From Margaritifera margaritifera (taxonomy: Eukaryota > Mollusca > Bivalvia > Unionida > Margaritiferidae), in assembly GCA_029931535.1 (NCBI GenBank), contig JAQPZY010001266.1, forward strand, positions 186,001 to 250,000: a stretch of DNA of 64,000 nt. The letters are read 5' to 3'. Positions 23,006 to 35,612 of this stretch are shown here, piece after piece (the stretch's first letter is position 1; every line of letters starts with the position of its first letter). The translations under genes and the position numbers were made by a program. The notes beneath the pieces were generated by a model. The model did no database searches, was not told the origin of the DNA, and saw nothing but the letters and a program-made list of their open reading frames with translations.

Positions 23006-25930
23006 TTATAGGTTGACTGCCTTGGGGTAGAGAGTGAATGCTAATGATATAGGGGTTAATAGTTCAGTCCCTTTTGGTAGGTCTTATAGGTGGACTTCCC
23101 ATTTGGGGTAGAGAGTGAACCCTACTGATATGAGAGTTAATGGTTCAGTCCCTTTTGGTAGGTCTTATAGGTGGACTTCCCATTTGGGGTAGAGAGTGAA
23201 CCCTACTGATATGAGGGTTAATAGTTCAGTCCCTTTTGGTAGGTCTTATAGGTGGACTTCCCATTTGGGGTAGAGAGTGAACCCTACTGATATGAGGGTT
23301 AATAGTCCAGTCCCTTTTGGTAGGTCTTATAGGTGGACTTCCCATTTGGGGTAGAGAGTGAACCCTACTGATATGAGGGTTAATAGTTCAGTCCCTTTTG
23401 GTAGGTCTTATAGGTGGACTTCCCATTTGGGGTAGAGAGTGAACCCTACTGATATGAGGGTTAATAGATCAGTCCCTTTTGGTAGGTCTTATAGGTGGAC
23501 TTCCCATTTGGGGTAGAGAGTGAACCCTACTGATATGAGGGTTAATAGTTCAGTCCCTTTTGGTAGGTCTTATAGGTGGACTTCCCATTTGGGGTAGAGA
23601 GTGAACCCTACTGATATGAGGGTTAATAGTTCAGTCCCTTTTGGTAGGTCTTATAGGTGGACTTCCCATTTGGGATAGAGAGTGAACCCTACTGATATGA
23701 GGGTTAATAGTTCAGTCCCTTTTGGTAGGTCTTATAGGTGGACTTCCCATTTGGGATAGAGAGTGAACCCTACTGATATGATGGTTAATAGTTCAGTCCC
23801 TTTGGGTAGGTCTTATAGCTGGACTTCCCATTTGGGGTAGAGAGTGAACCCTACTGATATGAGGGTTAATAGTTCAGTCCCTTTTGGTAGGTCTTATAGG
23901 TGGACTTCCCATTTGGGGTAGAGAGTGAACCCTACTGATATGAGGGTTAATAGTTCAGTCCCTTTTGGTAGGTCTTATAGGTGGACTTCCCATTTGGGGT
24001 AGAGAGTGAACCCTACTGATATGAGGGTTAATAGTCCAGTCCCTTTTGGTAGGTCTTATAGGTGGACTTCCCATTTGGGGTAGAGAGTGAACCCTACTGA
24101 TATGAGGGTTAATAGTTCAGTCCCTTTTGGTAGGTCTTATAGGTGGACTTCCCATTTGGGGTAGAGAGTGAACCCTACTGATATGAGGGTTAATAGTTCA
24201 GTCCCTTTTGGTAGGTCTTATAGGTGGACTTCCCATTTGGGGTAGAGAGTGAACCCTACTGATATGAGGGTTAATAGTCCAGTCCCTTTTGGTAGGTCTT
24301 ATAGGTGGACTTCCCATTTGGGGTAGAGAGTGAACCCTACTGATATGAGGGTTAATAGTTCAGTCCCTTTTGGTAGGTCTTATAGGTGGACTTCCCATTT
24401 GGGGTAGATAGTGAACCCTACTGATATGAGGGTTAATAGATCAGTCCCTTTTGGTAGGTCTTATAGGTGGACTTCCCATTTGGGGTAGAGAGTGAACCCT
24501 ACTGATATGAGGGTTAATAGTTCAGTCCCTTTTGGTAGGTCTTATAGGTGGACTTCCCATTTGGGGTAGAGAGTGAACCCTACTGATATGAGGGTTAATA
24601 GTTCAGTCCCTTTTGGTAGGTCTTATAGGTGGACTTCCCATTTGGGATAGAGAGTGAACCCTACTGATATGAGGGTTAATAGTTCAGTCCCTTTTGGTAG
24701 GTCTTATAGGTGGACTTCCCATTTGGGATAGAGAGTGAACCCTACTGATATGAGGGTTAATAGTTCAGTCCCTTTGGGTAGGTCTTATAGCTGGACTTCC
24801 CATTTGGGGTAGAGAGTGAACCCTACTGATATGAGGGTTAATAGTTCAGTCCCTTTTGGTAGGTCTTATAGGTGGACTTCCCATTTGGGGTAGAGAGTGA
24901 ACCCTACTGATATGAGGGTTAATAGTTCAGTCCCTTTTGGTAGGTCTTATAGGTGGACTTCCCATTTGGGGTAGAGAGTGAACCCTACTGATATGAGGGT
25001 TAATAGTCCAGTCCCTTTTGGTAGGTCTTATAGGTGGACTTCCCATTTGGGGTAGAGAGTGAACCCTACTGATGTGAGGGTTAATAGTTCAGTCCCTTTT
25101 GGTAGGTCTTATAGGTGGACTTCCCATTTGGGGTAGAGAGTGAACCCTACTGATATGAGGGTTAATAGATCAGTCCCTTTTGGTAGGTCTTATAGGTGGA
25201 CTTCCCATTTGGGGTAGAGAGTGAACCCTACTGATATGAGGGTTAATAGTTCAGTCCCTTTTGGTAGGTCTTATAGGTGGACTTCCCATTTGGGGTAGAG
25301 AGTGAACCCTACTGATATGAGGGTTAATAGTTCAGTCCCTTTTGGTAGGTCTTATAGGTGGACTTCCCATTTGGGATAGAGAGTGAACCCTACTGATATG
25401 AGGGTTAATAGTTCAGTCCCTTTTGGTAGGTCTTATAGGTGGACTTCCCATTTGGGATAGAGAGTGAACCCTACTGATATGAGGGTTAATAGTTCAGTCC
25501 CTTTGGGTAGGTCTTATAGCTGGACTTCCCATTTGGGGTAGATAGTGAACCCTACTGATATGAGGGTTAATAGTTCAGTCCCTTTTGGTAGGTCTTATAG
25601 GTGGACTTCCCATTTGGGGTAGAGAGTGAATCCTACTGATATGAGAGTTAATAGTTCAGTCCCTTTTGGAGGGTCTTATAGGTTGACTGACCTTGGGGGT
25701 ATGAACCCTACTAATACGGGGGTAAATGGGTCAAAAAAAGCCCAGGTGCACGGCTCATGGGGAAGAGAGTGAATCTTACTGATATGGGGGTAAATGGGTC
25801 AAATAAAGCCCAGGTGGACGGCTCATGGGGAAGAGAGTGAATCTTACTGATATGGGGGTTAATAGACCAGTACCTTTTGCTGAACGTTATAGGTGGACTG
25901 ATCTTGAGGCAGAGTGTGAACCCTACTGAT
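23006..25930 (+). repeat. 81-bp satellite with higher-order structure, ~33 units
   Basis: The unit GTCTTATAGGTGGACTTCCC, then ATTTGGGGTAGAGAGTGAAC, then CCTACTGATATGAGGGTTAA and TAGTTCAGTCCCTTTTGGTA repeats every 81 bp from about 23081 to 25680. Degenerate edges lie at 23006-23080 and 25680-25930. Marker variants (GCTGGAC for GGTGGAC, GGGATAG for GGGGTAG, ATCAG or CCAG for TTCAG) recur in the same order at regular distances. Confidence 0.96.
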
Positions 25931-26492
25931 ATGGGGGTAAATCAGTCACAAGTAAAACCCAAATTGTAATTTTAGTTTCCACATGATAGATCAAGTTTCC
26001 AGTATCCAATATTCATCAATTTTTATAGGCAGCCTATACTTGAGTAGGGACGGCTCCTTATGGACCTCACGGTCACAATGACAAAAGGTCGATGTCACTG
26101 AACTTAAAATTGTGACGTTGGTTTAAGGATGATAAATTTCCTGGTCCATGAGTCATTTCTCATCACATTGTTTGGGGTGTATTTCACTTGGACCCCTTAT
26201 CCTTTATTTATTTGATCAGTAGATGGAAGATCAGTCTCTGGAACTGAAACTATATATTGGTTCCTGAATGATTAGTAAAGTTTCCTACAGTCTTATTTTC
26301 ACTCCAATCTTAGCATCGACGGCATTTGAATAGATGCAGCTTTAATTGATGTGGTGGTCAGAAGTTCAGAGGTCAAGGTCTCTGGGGCAGACATGGGGAT
26401 TTAAGTTCCTTCATGATTTGCTAGTTAGGAAACTGAAATATTCTTTCTATCGCCAAATGTTTTAAAGTTAAAATTGTCTTTTAATCTTCCAG
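25931..26492. other. intron; no feature recognised
   Basis: Unique-looking intron between the 81-bp satellite and the next receptor exon. No gene or repeat was recognised. Confidence 0.6.
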
Positions 26493-26640
26493 CGGTGAAG
26501 TTTGGTCGAATGTCAAAGAAACAGCGAGAAAAGGTGGAGGATGAAGCTAACTTGGTGAAACAGGGCAGATTGAATGGGTATGGTCCAATCTCTCCCAGTG
26601 GTGATTTTGTGCACTCACCAAATAACAACACGTACCTCAC
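26493..26640 (+). CDS. ROR/HR3 exon: C-terminal extension of the DBD and start of hinge
   Basis: This 148-nt exon follows acceptor ATCTTCCAG and ends at donor GTAAGC. The first two bases complete the Ala codon begun in the previous exon. It reads VKFGRMSKKQREKVEDEANL and continues through a Ser/Asn-rich hinge. The VKFGRMSKKQR segment is the extension that lets monomeric ROR, HR3 and Rev-erb receptors contact the A/T-rich flank 5' of the half-site. It is essentially invariant in the group. The exon ends after two bases of a Thr codon, completed by the G of the next exon. An antisense open frame covers the same stretch and is a shadow. Confidence 0.95.
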
Positions 26641-27039
26641 GTAAGCTTTGGTTTATTTTGCTTTGGTTTTAATGCAAGGTCTGCAACAAACAATATTTGA
26701 ATCTCAGTTGACTACAAAAAATAAACATACAAATGCATTCAAAAATTATCTGTTGAATATTAGATGTTTTGAATTGTGATCTAGTTGTAAATTTGAATCG
26801 AATAGTTTGCTGTCACAGACACTAGATGAATTCTGTTTGAACCAAACATCTGGCAATCAGTTCTTTTTAGAAGTCGCCAACAAAATCATTTTCTCACAAT
26901 ATAGGCTCTTTTTCTGGCTAGCATCAATATTATGCAATAGTTGTTTTGTTAGCAGCAAAATTCTAATCATGTAAGAGTCATGATAATGTCCAAATGTAGT
27001 AAAAAAATTAAAAATTCTTTGAATATGTTAAACTGTTAC

Positions 27040-27815
27040 GTAGTTAGATCTTCTAAAAGGGTACGCAAACTTGAGGTCCATTGTAGTTGGATCTTTTGGA
27101 AATATAAGCCAACTCAAGGTTCAGTCTAGTTGGATCTTTTGGAAGAATAAAACAACTCGGGGTGCAGTGTAGTTGGATCGTTTGGAATGATAAGCCGGCT
27201 CAAAGTTGAGTGTAGTTGGATCTTTTGGAATGATAAGCCAGCTCAAGGTTAAGTGTAGTTGGATCTTTTGGAAAGATAAGCCAACTCGGGGTTCAGTGTA
27301 GTTGGATCTTTTGGAATGATAAGTCAACTCAAGGTTCAGTGTAGTTGGATTTTTTGGAATGATGAGCCAACTCAAGGTGCAGTGTAGTTGGATATTTTTA
27401 GAAGAATTAGCCAGCTCTGGGTTCATTGTAGTTAAATCTTTTGGAAGAATAAGCCAACTCAAGGTTCAGTGTAGTTTGATCTTTTGGAAGAATAAGCCGA
27501 CTCAAAGTTCATTGTAGTTAAATCTTTTGGAAGAATAAGCCAACTCAAGGTTCAGTGTAGTTGGATCTTTTGGAAGAATAAGCCAACTCGGGGTTCAGTG
27601 TAGTTGGATCTTTTGGAATGATAAGTCAACTCAAGGTTCAGTGTAGTTGGATCTTTTGGAATGATGAGCCAACTCAAGGTGCAGTGTAGTTGGATATTTT
27701 TAGAAGAATTAGCCAACTCAAGGGTCATTGTAGTTGGATCTTTTGGAATGATAAACCAACTCAAGGTTCAGTGTAGTTCAATCTTTTGGAAGAATTGGCC
27801 AACTCAGGGTTCAAT
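27040..27815 (+). repeat. 43-bp tandem array, ~18 units
   Basis: The unit TGTAGTTGGATCTTTTGGAA, then TGATAAGCCAACTCAAGGTT and CAG repeats every 43 bp with moderate divergence. Two stretches (about 27290-27400 and 27590-27710) are nearly identical, which points to a duplicated block. Minus-strand open frames of 70-113 residues are repeat translation. Confidence 0.93.
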
Positions 27816-29275
27816 ATTTAGTTTTGTGCCTAGATTCACGTTTGCACAGGCTTTCAGAATTTTTTGGGTTTACAACAACTAATTGTTAGCATATCTCATA
27901 TAGTTGGATCTAACAAGTAAAGACAATTCATAGCACATGATTTAAAGTAAAATTTGATTAGGTTCCTGCCATTGTAATGGTGACTATTTCCCACACAAGA
28001 AGAACTAGTGTCCCCACTGATGATGTATGTCATGAGGTCAGTTTGTTTTACTTCCATAGCACAACATTTGTTGTCGCTTTATTTTATCTGACCAAATTTG
28101 CTATTCTAAAACATATAGGGTCAATTCCTTTGGGCAACCGGGATATTGTATTAACCCTCAAGTTTTGGGCTAATTAAATTAATTTATTGACTAGTGTCCT
28201 CTGCTTTTGCATCAGGCTCTTGTCACTAAATCCAGTTTTAATAGTTTCACCGACAGACTTGGGGTTGACAAATATCACCATTGCCCTCAGGTGTAGTCGC
28301 CTTTTGTATACTATGTTCCCTTGGCTGACTTTTGTAAGTATGCAGGCACAAAATAAGGTACATTGTACACCCACCTGTTTCAAACCCTGAAACTGATTTA
28401 AGATTTTGCTCTAATCTTTAAAAGTTCACTTCAAAAGAGATTTTTCTTAAAGTCCAGCTCATGAAAATGTGTAAATATAACAAAACAATAATTCCTGCCA
28501 AAGTAATTAGAACGAAAGTGAAACAATCCTATGGTTGAACATACATGCGATAAAATAAAAAAACTTGCATCGATTTTGTGAGCAATTATTTTATATTGTC
28601 ATTTTCATTTAGGTGTTTAGTGACAAGGTAAAAGAGAGGTGAATTGTTGCATACCTTGTTCTGTTTGCGTGTTTTGTTTATTATTTTATTCATTTTTTTA
28701 TGTTTTTTATAGAAAGAGCCCAAAAGTATTGAAATAGCACAAGTTATTTTCTATGTTAAATTAAAACACTTATTTAGTTGTGATCTTCTTTAAAACAAAT
28801 CTTTGATCGAAGCTGCAATAACAATTTTGGGCTCTTTTAAATGTTTTTTTTAATATATATTTTGATTTATTAACATTTTGCACTTCAAGCTAAACATTTT
28901 CTAAGGACCTTCTCAAAATGAGGGAGGGATTGGGCTGTTTGAAGGCACTTTTTTTTAATAAAAATCATTACAGTAAAATTTGAATGGAAAATACTGCATA
29001 ATTGAAGAAGAAAATGCAATGATCCTGACAACACAAAAATTTTAATTGATTTGCCTTCTACCCAACCACCTCCATGTCATTGATCTTTCTGGAGTATTCA
29101 TTAAAAGAGTTGAGTTGCCTACCATTTTATATTGCAGTGATCCATTTCTTTTGCAAACAACTATGAAAATTATCACATGTAACCAATAGTAACTCTGGGT
29201 CTGATAATGCCTTTAAATATAATTGCTATTATTTGTTGCTCTCTTTATATTGAATGATAGTATTTATTGAAAGTC
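27816..29275. other. intron; no feature recognised
   Basis: AT-rich intron. Small open frames on both strands near 27977-28390 have no recognisable similarity. Confidence 0.5.
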
Positions 29276-29351
29276 AAGAAAGCTAGAGCGCCTATTGGCA
29301 GTGTAGTATTTATTGAAAGTCAAGTAAGCTAGAGCGCCTATTGGCAGTGTA
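29259..29351 (+). repeat. 46-bp exact tandem duplication
   Basis: AGTATTTATTGAAAGTCAAG, then a base change (A/T), then AAGCTAGAGCGCCTATTGGC and AGTGT occur twice back to back. The two copies are nearly identical, so the duplication is recent. Confidence 0.85.
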
Positions 29352-29486
29352 TGTTGTCAAAAAATTTATAAAATTAACTTTAAGTTTTTCAGATCTTTGC
29401 ATTGGTTTACATACATTTCTAAGACAAAGAACGTACAGTATGGTAGCTGTGAACTTTTATGGGACATGATCTGCTGTGTAATTTTT

Positions 29487-29970
29487 AGCTCCACTGGTCA
29501 TAAACCACAAGAGCTTATGGGATGGCTTGTTGTCTGTTGCATGTCCATTGTCCATCTGTCCATTAGCACAAGTTTGTTAATGCTACTCTGCCGAACTACT
29601 TTGAGGATTGCCATGGAACTTGATATGCACATTCATCTCGTGGTCTTTTTGGTCCTAAATGAAAATGGTGTTGATCTGACCTCCAATATGGCCACCATGG
29701 TTGCCATCTTGAAAACCTTTTTATCACTTCTCCAACATCAGGTTTCCACCAAAAGACTTCTTATGATGTCTATCTGGTCCTAAATAAAAATGGTTCAGAT
29801 CTTGCATCTAATATGGATGCCATGGCAGCCATCTTGAAAATCTTCTCACTCAAAATAAAAGAGATGGTTTTAGTACTCGGCAGATAAAATGTAGAAAGAG
29901 TTTTTGATTCCTGAAAATTCTTTTCGGGCAGTAGAATGTCTGTTTCTCTGAGGGACTCCTTTTGATTTAG
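29487..29970 (+). mobile_element. hairpin-ended tandem-repeat element, copy 1 (2 internal units)
   Basis: The left conserved segment begins TTTAGCTCCACTGGTCATAA, followed by GGGATGGCTTG and TTGCCATGGAACTT. Two internal ~145-bp units follow (GGTCCTAAATGAAAATGGTG, then CCAATATGGCCACCATGG, then GCCATCTTGAAAA). The right segment contains GAATTCTTTTCGGGCAGTAGA-like sequence and a degenerate GAGGGACTC terminus. The family matches copies at 34480, 39220, 40121 and 60860. An open frame at 29397-29783 is repeat translation. Confidence 0.7.
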
Positions 29971-30136
29971 AACATGCAGATTGGGTCATAAAATTCTGTG
30001 AATATTGATGATTGTGAGTTTTCAAACACTGTGTTTTACAATGACAAAGATTAAGTTTTCAGAACCATATTTTGATGACTTTGTGTAATTAATTAACTTC
30101 CATCAAGTTCCTTAAATGTACAGGCATTTGCATCTT

Positions 30137-32060
30137 TTTAGCTCACCTCTTTGACATGGTGAAGAGCTATTGTACTGCTCCCAGATTCATTCACACCATT
30201 TGTAGCTTATTCATAGAGGAGATCTATCGTACTACCCCAGATGTCAGCGTCTACATAGATCACAGCATATACATATGTACAGCCTCACTGTATCTCAATC
30301 ATTCTTTCTTCCGAAGTCCTAGGCATCAGTTTTAAGTGGGTTTCATAGCACCTACCCACTGGGCAGAAGCAAAGGGGGCAAACTTTGTACAAATATGTAC
30401 ATTCTTAGTTGCATTTTTGCATTTAGCTCAGATTTTTTGCACACTGTAAATTCTTTTTATATCTGGAATCATGAAACTTGGTGGGTAGATGCATCTTTAC
30501 AAGAACTACACCATCATCACAAAAGTTGGTCACAGTGATCCATATTTCATGCTTCACTGACTTGGGCTAAGTTTAGTATTTTACGTTTCTCAAGCTCTGT
30601 TCATGCTAGAATCATCAAACCAGATGATTCTGTGCATGTCTGTTAGTATCACACCTTGACAACAAAAAGGTCATTGTGACTTACATTTCACATTTTACTG
30701 GTTGATGTTAATTTGTTGCAGTTAGCTCATGACCAAGTAGGTTTTATGCATCCTATATCTATGCTGTTATACCTGGATTTATCACACTTGGTGAGGGGAT
30801 ACATCTTGTTGAGTACTACATCCTTAACACATAGCTAGGTCACTGTGACCCATATTTCATGCTTAAATGACTTTGTTTCTATCTCAAACACTATTCATGC
30901 CAGAATTGTCAAACTAGATGATTGTATGCGTCTCTGTTAGTAACACACCCTTACAACAAAAGTTCACTGTGACCTACATTTCACATTTTACTGGCTTTGC
31001 TATACACACCCTAACCTACTCGGAAGGCCATTTCTAACCAGTGTAATCAAAACAGCCACTACCCTCATCTACAGTACCTACATTGTTTGTATGTGTGTGT
31101 GTGTGTGTGTGGTTTTTATACAGTAGTCTTAAAATGGTTGTATTATGTTATGGCATTGTCCATCTCTCTGTCCATTTGTTAACATTTGCTCGTCTGGGCC
31201 ATAACAATGTAGTCGTCAGAGAGATTGTCATGAAACTTTACACAAGTATATATCCTGACTCGACAGTGTGGTGTGTACCATAGTCATTCTCTCAGTCTCA
31301 AGGTTAAGATTGCAGCCAGGGAAAATGTAATTCTGTGATGTCTATTCTTGTTAGGAGTATAACCTTTGACCCACTGAAGATATTTCAATGACACTTTGAC
31401 CAAATATACATCATGACTAGGCAGTGTATCTTGTACTAGAGCCATGCCAGCTGCCTTAAGGTCAAGATCACAATAAGGGAAAATGTAATTCATGGACTTG
31501 TATCCTTGTCCAGAGTATAATTTCGAACCACTGAAGCTATTTTAATGAAACTTTTAACAAAATATAGATCATGACTAGGCAGTGTATCTTGTACCATAGC
31601 CATGCCCGCTGTCTCAAGGTCACGATTGCAGCAAGGGAAAATGTAATTCTGGGACATATATTCTTGACCCGCTGTGACTTTAATGAAAATTTAGCCGGTT
31701 ATAGATCATGTACAGATGGTGTGTTGCATGCTGTAGCCACGCCCCTGCCTCAAGGTGGCAGTCACAGCAAGTGAAAATGTATCTGTGATTTGTATCCTTG
31801 TTTGAAGAATAACTTTTGAACCACTGAAGATTTTTAATGAAACTTTAACTAGTTTTATATCATAATTGGACAGTGTGTTACATACAATAGTCATGACATC
31901 TGCCTCAAGGTCACGATCATGGCAAGGGAAAAATCCGACCTCTTTTCATGTACAGGTATGAGTTTTGAACCAATGAAGATATTTTAATGAAACTTTATCC
32001 AGGTGTATATCTTGAAATTGATAGCAGGGTCAAGGTCACAAAAAGGAATGATATAATTCA
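30137..32060 (+). repeat. tandem-repeat element with ~300-bp and ~155-bp unit arrays
   Basis: It begins TTTTTAGCTCACCTCTTTGA with a pairing AAGAGCT further on, a start common in molluscan repeats. Two ~300-bp units at about 30420-31010 share GGTCACTGTGACCCATATTT-like and TTCACATTTTACTGG. About six ~155-bp units at 31140-32050 share ATGAAACTTTA, then ATCATGACTAGGCAGTGT, then GCCTCAAGGTCA and AGCAAGGGAAAATGTAA. A GT microsatellite lies at about 31089-31112. No coding sequence. Confidence 0.75.
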
Positions 32061-34135
32061 TTGGCCTGTTGCAGTACTATTTTTTGTTGTTGTTTTATTT
32101 CATCCAACATGCATATTTCTCTCCCTCTTTTTACTTCAACATTCACTCATGGACACGTGTAGTTATTTTAAAAGGATGCTTCAAAATGGTACTTTATATT
32201 TTTTGTTGATATATTATTACTTTAAAAGGAGTAATGGTACATGTGCCATAGTGTTTTGTTAGTGTCTCGAAAAAAAGTATGCTTTATATACATGTGAGTA
32301 TGAAAGGAGAACAAGATCAGAATTGGTATTTATTTTTTAATTTAAACAAAATGTTATTTGTATGATTCATTTGTCAGATCTTATAATCCCCAACATCATT
32401 CATTTTTCATTATTACAGCGTTTCTTAATCAAAACATCACATTGTACTTTGATTGAATATGATTGTTCACACCTAGTAAAAGTCAATCTCCTCCTAAAAA
32501 ATCATTTGATTTCCTCCAAAAGTACAGGATTTACTCCGAGTTGACACCATGGTATATGAACTACAGAAATGATATTTCATCTTAATCATTTCTTCATTGG
32601 GCATCGTAATTACGAGTTCAAGGTACAAGAATTTTCCGTAAGAGACAAGATTATCCTACAAGATCCTCGATACACAGAGTACCATGTCCCATAAAAATTC
32701 CACAGTGACCATACTGTATTATGATATATTTTTCTGTGTTTGTAATTAATTAAAACATTTTTTCCACAAGTTAGAGCTTGAATCACGTCTATTTCTCATT
32801 TTAAAGCTATTTTTAATTACAGTGTTATTGTATAATCATACAGCATTTTCTTAGATGGGCAAAAGATGTGAATCACCTTTATGTATCTTGTAATGAATTT
32901 AGTTAAACTGAATATTAACTGGTTGATGTTGTGTGCATTAGCTCTTGTTTCTTCTCCATCCCAATGGTTGTTTCTATTATGCTTGATTTTGGTTTTCACT
33001 TGAGACCTTGTTTGTCCCGACTTGATGAATTACCTAATAGTGTGTTAAATAAAATGTCCCTTTATATCATGTTTTCATGTTATAATTATCACCATACCAA
33101 TGAAATTTGGATAGAGTTCTGCCCCTTGGTGTGTTCATATGTTCGTTGTGTCTTCAGGTCCATACTAGACTCTAATTATTAGCTGAAGTGACCTCTTTTC
33201 GGCCAAAATAGGGCAAAGTGGTGGTAAAATAGAAACGCTTGTAGGATGGTTAGAATTTATAATGCTTGAAACGGTCACTTAAAACTGAAATATCTGTAAA
33301 AGTTTCGAGTCAATTAATATGAAAACAAAAGAAATACCCATACAACTTTACAAAAATATTTAAAATTTCTTATTTTGATTAAGTAGAATTGTTCTGTTAC
33401 TTTGTTATTGCAAAAGACGGTCACCTTGAAACCTCAAAAAGAGGACACTGTCAAAACGGGATATGTATCGTGGTGCAAGTCCCTTCATACTTTGACAGGA
33501 TGAAATATGAAGTAAACATGTTTGCCTTTATTTGCAATCGGCCTATAAACCTCCATTGAAATGTAATTGCAGGCATAAATAATCATTTAATTTACACACA
33601 ATTTTGATCAAAAAGCAACAAAATACTGTTTAATAGCAGTAATACATCACCTGCTATTATTGTGTTGCAATATGTTTTTCCTTGCGCTGGTTCCCAGTCC
33701 AAGTGACATTTCCCAGTCTGGAATAAAAGACAGCATGATCCCAGTCTGATACCTTATTAAACTTCCATCATTTGGAATATCATCCTTCTTTTCCATTTGA
33801 CTTTCTGCAGTTTTCAAGTGTCTCTTGGGTACTTGATGTTTTCATCATTGAAGTTGTCTTTTGGCATTTTTGCTGTCAATCATATCCTTTTTATAAATTT
33901 ATCATAAGGTATAGCATATAATGTTAAAAATATCTGTCTGTCTTTTACCAAGTTCGTTTCTACATAATGACTTGAGTTGTCCACCATCTGCAGTTACTAA
34001 ACTTTGTGGATGGCTTGCACTTAGGGTAAGAAGGAGCCCTATTGATTTTGGACTGAAAAACTCAAAGGTCATGGTCACTGTGGCTGAAAGAAGAAAAATG
34101 GTTTCTGCACTATAACTCAAGTTCTCAACCATCAA
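32061..34135. other. intron; no feature recognised
   Basis: AT-rich intron. At 33190-33460 the words AAGTGACCTCTTTTCGG and GAAACCTCAAAAAGAGGACA suggest the ends of a small inverted-repeat element, but pairing is too weak to call. Small open frames are unsupported. Confidence 0.5.
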
Positions 34136-34136
34136 A

Positions 34137-34305
34137 AGTCATGGTAGCTCAGTTGGTAGAGCATAGGACTCATAATCCAAGTGTTGCTGGTTCAATACCT
34201 GCCCTGGCCGTGCACTTAGAAAGGCACTTTGCTCCCATTTCCTTGGCATGATATAGCCAATAATGTGTTAAAAGTGCCATTAAAGCCAGCAAACAAAAAG
34301 AAGTA
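34137..34305 (+). mobile_element. tRNA-derived SINE
   Basis: The head is tRNA-like: A box TAGCTCAGTTGG, anticodon-loop-like CTCATAA (CAT, Met-like), and B box GGTTCAATACC at tRNA spacing. It is followed by a non-tRNA body (CTCCCATTTCCTTGGCATGA, TATAGCCAATAATGTGTTAA, AAGTGCCATTAAAGCC) and an A-rich end. The same body follows another tRNA-like head at 61923-62090, so this is a SINE family and not a tRNA gene. Confidence 0.85.
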
Positions 34306-34479
34306 TTGTATCTATTTTACATACACTTGTGAAGATTGATATGTGGATGCATCTCAAGCAGATTAACTAAACCATACCAAAAAAAGATCAGTGACCTAAT
34401 TTTTTTAATTTTGTGAATTCTGTATTTTCCTCTACACCAGTATATATATTGTCAGAAAATTTTGTTATTGATGCTTGTC

Positions 34480-35612
34480 TTGAATGAAGTTATGTTGACA
34501 TGAAGTTTTCACTGCAAGACTTCTTATGAGGTCTAGTTGCTCCTAAGTGAAAATGGTCCACTTGGATATCAAATATGGCCCTCACAGCTGCCATCTTGAA
34601 AATCTCATTATTTCTTCCTGTCCTGAATGGATGGTCATATTGATAACGAGCTTTCCACTAGAAGACATTTAATGATGTCTAGTTAATCCTAAATGAAAAC
34701 TATGCCAATCTGACGTCTATTATGGCTGCCATGGCAGCCATCATACAGATCTTGTGGTTGCTACTCTTCCTGTATGGAAAGAACACAAAGTCATATCGTC
34801 ATGCAGTTTTTACCAGAAGACTTCTTTTAATGCCTAGTTGGTCGAAAATAAAAAGGATGCCAATCTGACGTCAAATATGGCCACCATAGTAGCCATCTTG
34901 AAAATGTTATTGCTACTTCTCTTGAATGGAAAATCATGTCGACATGGGGTTTTCACCAGAAGACTTCTTATAATGATTAGTTGGTCCCAAATGAAAATAG
35001 TGCCAATCTGGCCTCCAATATGGCCACAACAGTGGCTGTCTTGAAACTTGTTATTGCTATTCCGCCTAAATGGACTGTCATATCGACATCAGGTTTCACC
35101 ACAAAACTTCTTGTGGTGTCCAACCAGTCCTAACCTAATTGAAAATGATACCAATCTGAAATTCAATGTCTGTCATGGCAACCAGTGAAAATCGTGTTAT
35201 AGCTACTCCTAAATGGAAAGTCAGATCAATATGGTGTTTTCATAAAAAGACATCTTATGATTTCTACTGGATCCAAAATGAGAATGGTGCCAGTCGAACA
35301 TCCATTATGGCCACCGTGGCAGCCATCTTGAAAATCATGTTATTGCTACACTTCCTGAATGGATAGTTATATTCACATGGGGTTATCACCACAGCAAGAC
35401 TTATAATACTGTCTAGTAATTAAAATGGTGCCAATCTTATGTTGAATATGGCAACCATGGTGGCTAATTTGAAAATCTTGTTATTGGTCAAAAATATCAG
35501 AGATGGTTTCAACATGCAGCAATTAAAAAGAAGAAATAGTTTTACTTTTTGAATTCCCGAAAATTCTTTTTGTTCAATACAGCATCAGTCCCTTCGAAGG
35601 ACTCTTGTGTGT
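34480..35612 (+). mobile_element. hairpin-ended tandem-repeat element, copy 2 (~7 units)
   Basis: Internal ~145-bp units (TTCACCAGAAGACTTCTTAT, then GTCTAGTTGGTCCTAAATGA, then CCAATATGGCCAC, then GCCATCTTGAAAATC) are followed by the conserved right end, with AATTCTTTTTGTTCAATACA and the terminal hairpin CAGTCCCTTCGAAGGACTCT. The left conserved end is missing or too diverged to see. Confidence 0.75.

Noticed and set aside
26425..26640. Minus-strand 71-residue frame over the hinge exon
   Set aside because: It is antisense to the well-supported receptor exon and has no similarity of its own.
27121..27764. Minus-strand repeat proteins of 70-113 residues
   Set aside because: They are translations of the 43-bp array without similarity to any family.
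29397..29783. 128-residue plus-strand open frame
   Set aside because: It covers the left end and first units of a repeat element. Related frames in other copies are broken, so there is no coding constraint.
33190..33460. Possible small TIR element
   Set aside because: AAGTGACCTCTTTTCGG and the later AAAAAGAGGACA pair only weakly, and no target duplication is visible.
34137..34210. Functional tRNA-Met gene
   Set aside because: A and B boxes and a CAT loop are present, but the acceptor stem does not pair and the sequence continues into a body shared with another copy. It is a SINE.
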